A DNA stretch of 6,117 bases from an uncultured Ideonella sp. (GTDB lineage: Bacteria > Pseudomonadota > Gammaproteobacteria > Burkholderiales > Burkholderiaceae), in NCBI GenBank assembly GCA_946479475.1, contig CAMLGG010000301.1:1-6117 (forward strand), read 5' to 3'. A model generated the notes under the pieces. The model saw only the letters and a program-made list of their open reading frames with translations. It had not been told where the DNA came from and made no database searches. A program made the position numbers and the translations under genes. Below are positions 1 through 4,522 of this stretch, piece by piece (position 1 is the first letter of the stretch; every line of letters begins with the position of its first letter).

Positions 1-25
1 CGTGCGCGGCACAATCCCGCGCACG
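1..25 (+). promoter_or_regulatory. Perfect 9-bp inverted repeat abutting the argA start
   Basis: CGTGCGCGG (1-9) and CCGCGCACG (17-25) are perfect reverse complements separated by the 7-nt loop CACAATC, and the right arm ends at the base before the argA ATG. There is no Shine-Dalgarno sequence in these 25 bases. The loop sequence CACAAT at 10-15 resembles a sigma-70 -10 box; if it is used, transcription would begin at or very near the ATG and the message would be almost leaderless. The alternative is an RNA hairpin that controls access to the start codon. The upstream context is cut off by the window edge, so neither reading can be chosen. Confidence 0.4.
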
Positions 26-1363
26 ATGTGCCTCGTCTTTCCCCACACCTTCGTGCCCTGGTTTCGGTCGGTGGCGCCCCACATCCATGCCTACCGGGGC
101 AAGACCTTCGTCGTCGGCATGACCGGCGAGCTGGTCGCCGCAGGCCGGCTCAACGCCTTCGTGCAGGACCTGGCGATCCTGCATGCCATGGGCGTGCACC
201 TGGTGCTCGTGCATGGCTTCCGTCCGCAGGTGAACGAGCAGCTGGCCGCCAAGGGCCACACGCCGCGCTTCTCGCACGGCATGCGCATCACCGATGGCGT
301 GGCGCTCGATTGCGCGCAGGAGGCGGCCGGTCAGCTGCGCTTCGAGATCGAGGCGGCGTTCTCGCAAGGCCTGCCGAACACGCCGATGGCCAACTCCACC
401 GTGCGGGTCGTCTCGGGCAACTTCCTGACGGCACGGCCGGTCGGCATCGTCGACGGCATCGACTTCATGCACAGCGGCTTCGTCCGCAAGGTCGATTCGG
501 GCGCCATTCGCAAGGCGATCGACATCGGCGCCCTCGTGCTGCTTTCGCCCTTCGGGTTCTCCCCCACCGGCGAGGCCTTCAACCTGTCGATGGAGGACGT
601 GGCCACCCAGACCGCCATCGCCTTGCAGGCCGACAAGCTGCTTTTCCTGACCGAGGTCGCGGGCATCCACGAGGTGCCGAGCGACCTGGACAGCCCCGTC
701 GACACCGAGCTGGCCCTGGCCGACGCCGAGCGCCTGCTCGCCGGCATGCCCGCCCCGATGCAGCCGACCGACGTGGGCTTCTACCTCAAGCATTGCGTGA
801 ACGCCTGCCACGGTGGCGTGGAGCGCTCGCACATCCTGCCCTTCGCCACCGATGGCGCCCTGCTGCTCGAGGTGTTCACCCACGACGGCATCGGCACCAT
901 GGTGGTCGACGAGAAGCTCGAGAGCCTGCGCGAGGCGGGTTCGGACGACGTGGGCGGCATCCTGCAACTCATCGAACCCTTCGAGCGCGACGGCACGCTG
1001 GTCAAGCGCGACCGCACCGAGATCGAGCGAGACATAGCCAACTACACCGTCATCGAGCACGACGGGGTGATCTTCGGCTGCGCGGCGCTCTACCCCTATC
1101 CCGAGGCCCGGACCGGCGAAATGGCCGCCCTCACCGTCTCGCCGCAGGTCCAGGGCCAGGGCGACGGCGACCGGATACTCAAGCGTGTCGAGCAACGCGC
1201 CCGCACCATGGGACTCGAATCCATCTTCGTGCTCACCACGCGGACGATGCACTGGTTCATCAAGCGCGGCTTCGCACAGGTCGACCCCGACTGGCTGCCC
1301 GAGGCCCGCAAGCGCAAGTACAACTGGGACCGCCGCTCGCAGGTCCTGGTCAAGAAACTCTGA
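26..1363 (+). CDS. argA: Amino-acid N-acetyltransferase (N-acetylglutamate synthase)
   Basis: Cytoplasmic enzyme that transfers the acetyl group of acetyl-CoA to L-glutamate, the committed first step of arginine biosynthesis; classical ArgA enzymes are feedback-inhibited by arginine. The 445-aa product has the usual length (E. coli ArgA is about 440). Residues about 18-290 form an amino-acid-kinase-like domain: the start FPHTFVPWFRSVAPHIHAYRGKTFVV is typical, followed by LVLVHGFRPQVNEQL (60-74) and the RVVSGNFLTARPVG region (127-140). Residues about 308-445 form a GNAT domain, with the acetyl-CoA loop VSPQVQGQGDGDRIL at 371-385 and the KRGFAQVD...KRKYNWDRRSQVL ending at 413-441. ATG26 is chosen because homologues begin a few residues before FPHTFVPWF; the GTG at position 2 lies inside the inverted repeat and adds eight unrelated residues. 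No clear ribosome-binding site is visible. yggX follows after 21 bp, suggesting co-transcription. Confidence 0.95.
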   Translation: MCLVFPHTFVPWFRSVAPHIHAYRGKTFVVGMTGELVAAGRLNAFVQDLAILHAMGVHLVLVHGFRPQVNEQLAAKGHTPRFSHGMRITDGVALDCAQEAAGQLRFEIEAAFSQGLPNTPMANSTVRVVSGNFLTARPVGIVDGIDFMHSGFVRKVDSGAIRKAIDIGALVLLSPFGFSPTGEAFNLSMEDVATQTAIALQADKLLFLTEVAGIHEVPSDLDSPVDTELALADAERLLAGMPAPMQPTDVGFYLKHCVNACHGGVERSHILPFATDGALLLEVFTHDGIGTMVVDEKLESLREAGSDDVGGILQLIEPFERDGTLVKRDRTEIERDIANYTVIEHDGVIFGCAALYPYPEARTGEMAALTVSPQVQGQGDGDRILKRVEQRARTMGLESIFVLTTRTMHWFIKRGFAQVDPDWLPEARKRKYNWDRRSQVLVKKL

Positions 1364-1384
1364 CCCCAATTCCCGGAGACCGCC

Positions 1385-1657
1385 ATGGCCCGCACGATTC
1401 AATGCACCTATCTGAAGAAGGAAGCCGAGGGCCTCGACTTCCCGCCCTACCCGGGCGAACTCGGCAAGCGCATCTACGACAACATCAGCAAGGAGGCCTT
1501 CGAATTGTGGAAGCGCCACCAGACGATGCTGGTGAACGAGAACCGCCTGAACCTGGCCGATGCCCGTGCGCGCCAGTACCTGGCCCGGCAGATGGAGCAA
1601 TTCCTCTTCGGGGCCGGCGCGGACCAGCCCACCGGCTACGTCCCGCCCAGCAATTGA
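1385..1657 (+). CDS. yggX: YggX family Fe(2+)-trafficking / oxidative damage protection protein
   Basis: A 90-aa cytoplasmic protein matching YggX almost end to end: [19 protein letters not shown], then [19 protein letters not shown], then the [12 protein letters not shown] segment and the GYVPP ending. E. coli YggX has 91 aa. The conserved Cys7 is present. In Enterobacteria the family is linked to protection of Fe-S clusters and DNA from superoxide and to labile iron handling; the biochemical mechanism is less settled. The start is well supported: GGAGA at 1375-1379 precedes ATG1385 by five bases, and the family begins at this methionine. It lies 21 bp after argA, so it is probably the second gene of that transcript, although no metabolic link between arginine synthesis and iron handling is obvious. 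A candidate terminator follows at 1732-1750. Confidence 0.95.
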   Translation: MARTIQCTYLKKEAEGLDFPPYPGELGKRIYDNISKEAFELWKRHQTMLVNENRLNLADARARQYLARQMEQFLFGAGADQPTGYVPPSN

Positions 1658-1672
1658 CCGTCTCGGGGGTAC

Positions 1673-1704
1673 CGGCCGGCCCGTATACGTTCTGCCGCCG
1701 GCCG
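1673..1704 (+). other. GC-rich hairpin downstream of yggX
   Basis: CGGCCGGC (1673-1680) pairs perfectly with GCCGGCCG (1697-1704) across a 16-nt loop containing GTATAC. No T-run follows, so it does not look like an intrinsic terminator by itself. It may stabilise the 3' end of the argA-yggX transcript or be incidental to local CCGG richness. Confidence 0.3.
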
Positions 1705-1731
1705 CAAACTGACCGCGCCATTCCCGCGAAT

Positions 1732-1750
1732 CCGGCCCCGCGCCGGTTTT
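1732..1750 (+). terminator. Candidate rho-independent terminator of argA-yggX
   Basis: CCGGC (1732-1736), loop CCCGC, GCCGG (1742-1746), then TTTT (1747-1750). The stem is only five G/C pairs and the T-run has four bases, but the order of elements is right and the position, 75 bp after the yggX stop and before the next gene's probable promoter, fits the end of the operon. Confidence 0.5.
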
Positions 1751-1785
1751 CCGGTGATTGCCCATCCTGCCCGTTCCAGTGAATT

Positions 1786-1846
1786 CGGCACGGCCGGTAC
1801 CGGATATAGGTAATCTACTGTTGCCAAGCCGGTCCCGGCCGTGCCG
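1786..1846. repeat. Perfect 12-bp inverted repeat with 37-bp AT-richer core upstream of the H-NS-like gene
   Basis: CGGCACGGCCGG at 1786-1797 is exactly repeated in inverse orientation as CCGGCCGTGCCG at 1835-1846. The arms are 49 bp centre to centre and enclose a relatively AT-rich core containing GATATAGGTAATCTACTGTTG. The right arm ends seven bases before the candidate -10 box at 1853-1858 and therefore covers the -35/spacer region. This placement suggests an operator or autoregulatory site, but no known regulator consensus was recognised. As RNA or DNA it could also form a long-loop hairpin. Confidence 0.6.
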
Positions 1847-1852
1847 CTGAGA

Positions 1853-1858
1853 TATCAT
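1853..1858 (+). promoter_or_regulatory. Candidate -10 box for the H-NS-like gene
   Basis: TATCAT matches the sigma-70 -10 consensus at four of six positions (TATAAT) and would place the transcription start near 1865, giving a leader of about 28 nt that includes the ribosome-binding site. No convincing -35 hexamer lies 16-18 bp upstream; that stretch is occupied by the right arm of the inverted repeat. TATAGG or TAATCT at 1805-1816 are alternative but weaker -10 candidates. If TATCAT is the real -10, the ATG at 1857 overlaps it and cannot be a start codon. Confidence 0.35.
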
Positions 1859-1880
1859 GCGCCCGCCCTCCGGGTATTTC

Positions 1881-1885
1881 AGGAG
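1881..1885 (+). promoter_or_regulatory. Ribosome-binding site deciding the H-NS-like start
   Basis: AGGAG lies seven bases before ATG1893 and is the only good Shine-Dalgarno sequence here. It supports ATG1893 over the in-frame ATG1857, which has no such site and would add twelve residues unlike any H-NS N-terminus. Confidence 0.8.
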
Positions 1886-1892
1886 CATTTGC

Positions 1893-2198
1893 ATGGAATC
1901 CATTCAAGAATTGCTGGCGCAGAAGGCAGCCCTCGAAAAGAAGATTGCCGAGGCGCAGCGGACGGCCAAGGCCGACGCCATCGCCAAAGTCAAGGCGCTG
2001 ATGGCCGAATATGGCCTGACCGCCGCCGACCTGGCCGGCAAGACCAGCGCTGCACCCAAGGCGGATGCAGGCAAGAAAGTGGCTGCCAAGTACCGCGACC
2101 CCTCCACCGGCCAGACCTGGACCGGCCGCGGGCTCAAACCCAAGTGGCTCCAGGCGGCGTTGACCACCGGCAAGTCGCTCGAAGACTTCGCGATCTGA
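1893..2198 (+). CDS. H-NS family nucleoid-associated DNA-binding protein
   Basis: A 101-aa protein with H-NS architecture. Residues 1-45 are a charged, heptad-like N-terminal helix (QELLAQKAALEKKIAEAQ) expected to form the coiled-coil oligomerisation region. Residues 46-65 are an Ala/Lys/Gly-rich linker. Residues 66-101 hold the C-terminal DNA-binding motif KYRDPSTGQTWTGRGLKPKW, whose TWTGRG core corresponds to the minor-groove-inserting loop of the H-NS family. The family binds AT-rich or curved DNA, bridges it, and silences promoters, often including its own. Position 81 after the GRG core is Leu where many relatives carry Arg; I believe this occurs in other betaproteobacterial members but cannot verify it. 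The gene appears monocistronic or only partly read through into dnaG, because two hairpins follow. Which of several H-NS paralogues this is cannot be told from the sequence. Confidence 0.93.
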   Translation: MESIQELLAQKAALEKKIAEAQRTAKADAIAKVKALMAEYGLTAADLAGKTSAAPKADAGKKVAAKYRDPSTGQTWTGRGLKPKWLQAALTTGKSLEDFAI

Positions 2199-2206
2199 GC
2201 GCTCTG

Positions 2207-2234
2207 CGCACGGCCGGCGCCGACGGCCTGTGCG
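2207..2234 (+). other. Bulged hairpin just after the H-NS-like gene
   Basis: CGCACGGCC (2207-2215) pairs with GGCC (2225-2228) and GTGCG (2230-2234), leaving T2229 bulged, with a 9-nt loop. It begins nine bases after the stop codon and precedes the stronger hairpin at 2252-2277, so transcripts of the upstream gene would end in tandem stem-loops. No T-run follows it. Confidence 0.4.
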
Positions 2235-2251
2235 AAGATCGAGACTCCCGT

Positions 2252-2284
2252 ATCGGGGCAGCCTTGGCTGCCCCGATCTCATTT
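2252..2284 (+). terminator. Strong hairpin terminator/attenuator between the H-NS-like gene and dnaG
   Basis: ATCGGGGCAGCC (2252-2263) and GGCTGCCCCGAT (2266-2277) are perfect reverse complements; in practice an 11-bp stem closes a CTTG tetraloop. It is followed by CTCATTT, an imperfect T-rich tract, so termination may be partial. The hairpin ends only 21 bp before the dnaG GTG. No separate dnaG promoter is visible between 2199 and 2298, so transcription into dnaG probably reads through this structure. The arrangement parallels terminator T1 upstream of dnaG in the E. coli macromolecular-synthesis operon. Confidence 0.7.
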
Positions 2285-2298
2285 CCGAAGTTCGCCAC

Positions 2299-4188
2299 GT
2301 GATCCCCTCAGGCTTCATCCAGGACCTGCTCGCCCGCGCCGACGTGGTGGCGGTGGTCGGCCGGCACGTCGAGCTCAAGAAGGCGGGCATCAACTACAAG
2401 GGCCTGTGCCCGTTCCACGGCGAGAAGACGCCCAGCTTCATCGTCAGTCCTTCCCGCCAGACCTACCACTGCTTCGGCTGCGGCGCGCACGGCGACGCCA
2501 TCCGCTTCCTCACCGAGCACCATGGCATGAGCTTCGTCGAGGCCGTGAAGGACCTGGCGCAGGAGGTCGGCCTGGTCGTCCCCGAGGAAGAGACCAGCCC
2601 AGCCGAGCGCGCGCAGGCGGCCGAGAAGCGCGAGCAGCAGCTCAGCCTGATCGACGTGCTGGAGAAGGCTGCAGAGCACTACCGGAAGCAGCTCAAGGCC
2701 AGTCCGCGCGCCGTCGCCTACCTCAAGGGCCGCGGGCTGACGGGCGAGATCGCCGCTCGCTTCGGCCTGGGCTACGCACCCGAGGGCTGGCGCTCGCTGG
2801 CCGGCGTGTTCCCGCACTACGACGACCCGGCGCTGGCGGAATCCGGCATGGTCATCGTGCAGGGTGAGGACGAAGCCGACCAGAAGCGCTACGACCGCTT
2901 CCGCGACCGCATCATGTTCCCCATCCGCAACGTCAAGGGCGAGACCATCGCCTTCGGTGGCCGCGTGCTGGACCAGGGGGAGCCGAAGTACCTGAACTCG
3001 CCCGAGACGCCGGTGTTCGTGAAGGGGCGAGAGCTCTACGGCCTGTACGAGTGCCGTGCCGGCCTGCGAGCCAAGGGCTACGCCCTGGTGACCGAAGGCT
3101 ACATGGACGTGGTCGCGCTGGCCCAGCTCGGCTTTCCCAATGCGGTCGCCACCCTGGGCACGGCCTGCACTGCCGACCACGTGCACAAGCTTCTGCGCTT
3201 CACCGACCAGGTTGTCTTCAGCTTCGATGGCGACGCCGCCGGGCGCCGTGCGGCCGGGCGGGCGCTGGAGGCGGCCCTGCCCCACGCCAGCGATACGCGC
3301 AGCTTCCGCTTTCTCTTCCTGCCGCCGGAGCACGATCCGGACAGCTATGTGCGCGAGTTCGGCGCAGAGGCCTTCGAGGCGTTCGTCCGAGGCGCGGTGC
3401 CCTTGTCTCGCCAATTGCAGGACCATGCCGCAGCCGACTGCGACCTGAGCACGGCAGAAGGACGCGCCCGCATGCTGGCCCAGGCCCGTCCGCTCTGGCA
3501 GGCGCTGCCGGAGGGCGCGCTGAAGGCGCAGCTCCAGGGGGAGCTGGCCATTCGCGGCGGACTGCCGGTGGATGAACTCGCCCGGCTGTGGAAGACCGGC
3601 GGCAGCAACCCGGCCGCCGAAAGGCCGCCCGAAGCCGAGTATTCAGCCAGCGGCTCGTACCAGGGTGGCCTCCCATCGGGCGAGCGCCGGCGCCGTTGGC
3701 AACGAAGGGACGAAGGCGACGGACTCCCACGGCCCCAGGGCCGGCGCCAGCCGCCCAAGCGGCCGGAAGACCGGGTGGTCCAGATGCTGTTCGGCCAGCC
3801 CGGCTGGTGGCACGACCTGCCGGCCGACGAGCATGAGCTCCTGCACCAGTTGCCCGCCCCGCACGGCGAGCTCATCGCCTGGCTGGAGCGCGACCTGGCC
3901 GAGCACGGGCCGCGGCCCTGGGCGGTCCTGCGCGAGGCGCTGGCGGTCGATGACTCCCTGGCCGCCGAAGCCTTGGCCCTGGCGGATGGCGATGCGGACC
4001 CGGGCGCCACGCCTGCGGACCTGCGCCGGGCAATGGACACCCTGCTCGTGCGGGAGCTGGGAGCGCGCCTGCAGGCCCTGATCGCCGAGGCTGCGGGCCG
4101 GCGCGAGGCGCTGGCTGAGTACCGACAGCTCGAACCGCGCTGGAAGGAAGCCAAGGAGCGGCTGAGCACCTCGCAATCCGCCGACTAG
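2299..4188 (+). CDS. dnaG: DNA primase
   Basis: Synthesises RNA primers for leading- and lagging-strand DNA replication and works with the replicative helicase DnaB. The 629-aa product (E. coli 581) shows the full bacterial order. A CHC2 zinc finger has ligands C37, H40, C58 and C61 (CPFH ... HCFGCGAHGDAI). The RNA-polymerase core has the basic stretch RYDRFRDRIMFPIRN (197-211) and KYLNSPET (230-237). The TOPRIM metal site has EGYMD (266-270), FDGDAAGR (309-316) and DPDSYVR (346-352). Residues about 441-491 form a linker rich in Arg, Pro and Gly, and about 492-629 are the less conserved DnaB-binding domain. GTG2299 is chosen because MIPSGFIQDLLARADVV aligns with the DnaG N-terminus; upstream in-frame codons run into the terminator hairpin. 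The ribosome-binding site is weak (GAAG 2287-2290), consistent with the low expression usual for primase. rpoD follows after 334 bp. Confidence 0.97.
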   Translation: MIPSGFIQDLLARADVVAVVGRHVELKKAGINYKGLCPFHGEKTPSFIVSPSRQTYHCFGCGAHGDAIRFLTEHHGMSFVEAVKDLAQEVGLVVPEEETSPAERAQAAEKREQQLSLIDVLEKAAEHYRKQLKASPRAVAYLKGRGLTGEIAARFGLGYAPEGWRSLAGVFPHYDDPALAESGMVIVQGEDEADQKRYDRFRDRIMFPIRNVKGETIAFGGRVLDQGEPKYLNSPETPVFVKGRELYGLYECRAGLRAKGYALVTEGYMDVVALAQLGFPNAVATLGTACTADHVHKLLRFTDQVVFSFDGDAAGRRAAGRALEAALPHASDTRSFRFLFLPPEHDPDSYVREFGAEAFEAFVRGAVPLSRQLQDHAAADCDLSTAEGRARMLAQARPLWQALPEGALKAQLQGELAIRGGLPVDELARLWKTGGSNPAAERPPEAEYSASGSYQGGLPSGERRRRWQRRDEGDGLPRPQGRRQPPKRPEDRVVQMLFGQPGWWHDLPADEHELLHQLPAPHGELIAWLERDLAEHGPRPWAVLREALAVDDSLAAEALALADGDADPGATPADLRRAMDTLLVRELGARLQALIAEAAGRREALAEYRQLEPRWKEAKERLSTSQSAD

Positions 4189-4200
4189 CTCACGCCCGCA

Positions 4201-4233
4201 CCCAAAGCCCCAGCGCAATCCTGGGTTTCAGGG
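4201..4233 (+). other. Imperfect hairpin after dnaG, overlapping the upstream part of the rpoD promoter
   Basis: CCCAG (4209-4213) pairs with CTGGG (4221-4225) across the loop CGCAATC. After a 2-nt bulge (4207-4208), AAA (4204-4206) can pair with TTT (4226-4228), and CCC (4201-4203) with GGG (4231-4233) past a CA bulge. In dnaG read-through RNA this would be a weak terminator or processing stem. In DNA it covers the -35 region of the promoter whose -10 box starts at 4234. Confidence 0.35.
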
Positions 4234-4239
4234 TATAAT
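4234..4239 (+). promoter_or_regulatory. -10 box of a probable internal rpoD promoter
   Basis: TATAAT is a perfect sigma-70 -10 hexamer, 46 bp after the dnaG stop and in very GC-rich surroundings. It would start transcription near 4246. The -35 region 16-18 bp upstream (around CAGCGC) is a poor match to TTGACA and there is no extended -10 TG, so an activator or upstream contacts may matter. The 7-mer GTTTCAG occurs on both sides, at 4225-4231 and 4244-4250. In E. coli rpoD also has promoters of its own inside the operon, although they lie within dnaG. Confidence 0.65.
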
Positions 4240-4288
4240 CCATGTTTCAGCGGCAAGAGTGACAGCAGCCGCCCAGGCGACCCAGGCC

Positions 4289-4303
4289 CCCCGCGAAACG
4301 GGG
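4289..4303 (+). other. rpoD leader hairpin 1
   Basis: CCCCG (4289-4293) and CGGGG (4299-4303) form a 5-bp GC stem closing the loop CGAAA. No T-run follows. It is the first clear stem-loop, about 45 nt into the predicted leader. Confidence 0.4.
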
Positions 4304-4375
4304 CACATACAGGCCACCTCCTCGCCCCGGCTGCCCTTTGCAACGTTCACGCCAGCTTGCCTGCCCGGATTCCGC

Positions 4376-4398
4376 GCCGCCGCCTCATCCTCGGCGGC
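4376..4398 (+). other. rpoD leader hairpin 2
   Basis: GCCGCCG (4376-4382) and CGGCGGC (4392-4398) form a perfect 7-bp stem with the pyrimidine-rich loop CCTCATCCT. The 3' arm is followed by CGGAGGG, a Shine-Dalgarno-like string at 4399-4405 that does not serve a recognised gene. Confidence 0.45.
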
Positions 4399-4427
4399 CG
4401 GAGGGTGTTCTGTTCCGATTCGGCCGT

Positions 4428-4456
4428 CCGCTGCCGGGTTTCGACCCCGGCGGCGG
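4428..4456 (+). other. rpoD leader hairpin 3 (strong)
   Basis: CCGCTGCCGGG (4428-4438) pairs with CCCGGCGGCGG (4446-4456) along 11 bp with a single G-U pair (4432/4452) and the loop TTTCGAC. It is the most stable local structure in the leader, 66 nt before the rpoD start codon. There is no following T-run, so it is not an intrinsic terminator; protection or processing of the mRNA is possible. Confidence 0.5.
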
Positions 4457-4522
4457 CATCCGCGCGAGATCGGCACGGAACCCCAGGGCCCTGGAAGGAT
4501 CACCTCAAATCGAGACATCTTA

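Larger units (their letters stand above)
4189..4522 (+). promoter_or_regulatory. dnaG-rpoD intergenic region: internal promoter and long structured rpoD leader
   Basis: This 334-bp interval has no convincing gene. It contains a perfect -10 box (4234-4239) with an imperfect hairpin overlapping its upstream side, then a predicted leader of about 280 nt. The leader contains hairpins at 4289-4303, 4376-4398 and 4428-4456, a palindrome CCAGGGCCCTGG at 4483-4494, and a 16S-3'-end-like string at 4497-4506 before the rpoD ATG. Its length and structure suggest post-transcriptional control of rpoD or an RNA-processing site. I recognised no known riboswitch or tRNA in it. Confidence 0.55.

Noticed and set aside
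28..1782. 584-codon forward frame overlapping argA, yggX and the following gap in another frame.
   Set aside because: The translation is Arg/Pro/Gly/His-rich shadow sequence typical of the wrong frame in GC-rich genes, and argA and yggX are unambiguous by protein similarity.
1857..1892. Upstream in-frame ATG1857 as the start of the H-NS-like protein.
   Set aside because: It overlaps the candidate -10 box, lacks a Shine-Dalgarno site, and adds twelve residues unlike the family. ATG1893 has AGGAG at the right distance.
2230..2298. Upstream GTG2230 as the dnaG start.
   Set aside because: The extra 23 codons would run through the terminator hairpin, and DnaG homology begins at the codon after GTG2299.
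2308..3426. Antisense open frame of 372 codons opposite dnaG.
   Set aside because: It lies wholly opposite a well-supported primase gene, has low-information composition and no ribosome-binding site or recognisable motif.
4242..4262. Six-codon mini-frame ATG TTT CAG CGG CAA GAG TGA just after the TATAAT box.
   Set aside because: Its ATG lies at or before the predicted transcription start and has no Shine-Dalgarno site; there is nothing to show that it is translated.
4189..4522. tRNA, known riboswitch or small RNA gene in the dnaG-rpoD gap.
   Set aside because: No cloverleaf, T-loop signature or recognisable aptamer pattern was seen; only the hairpins listed can be supported.
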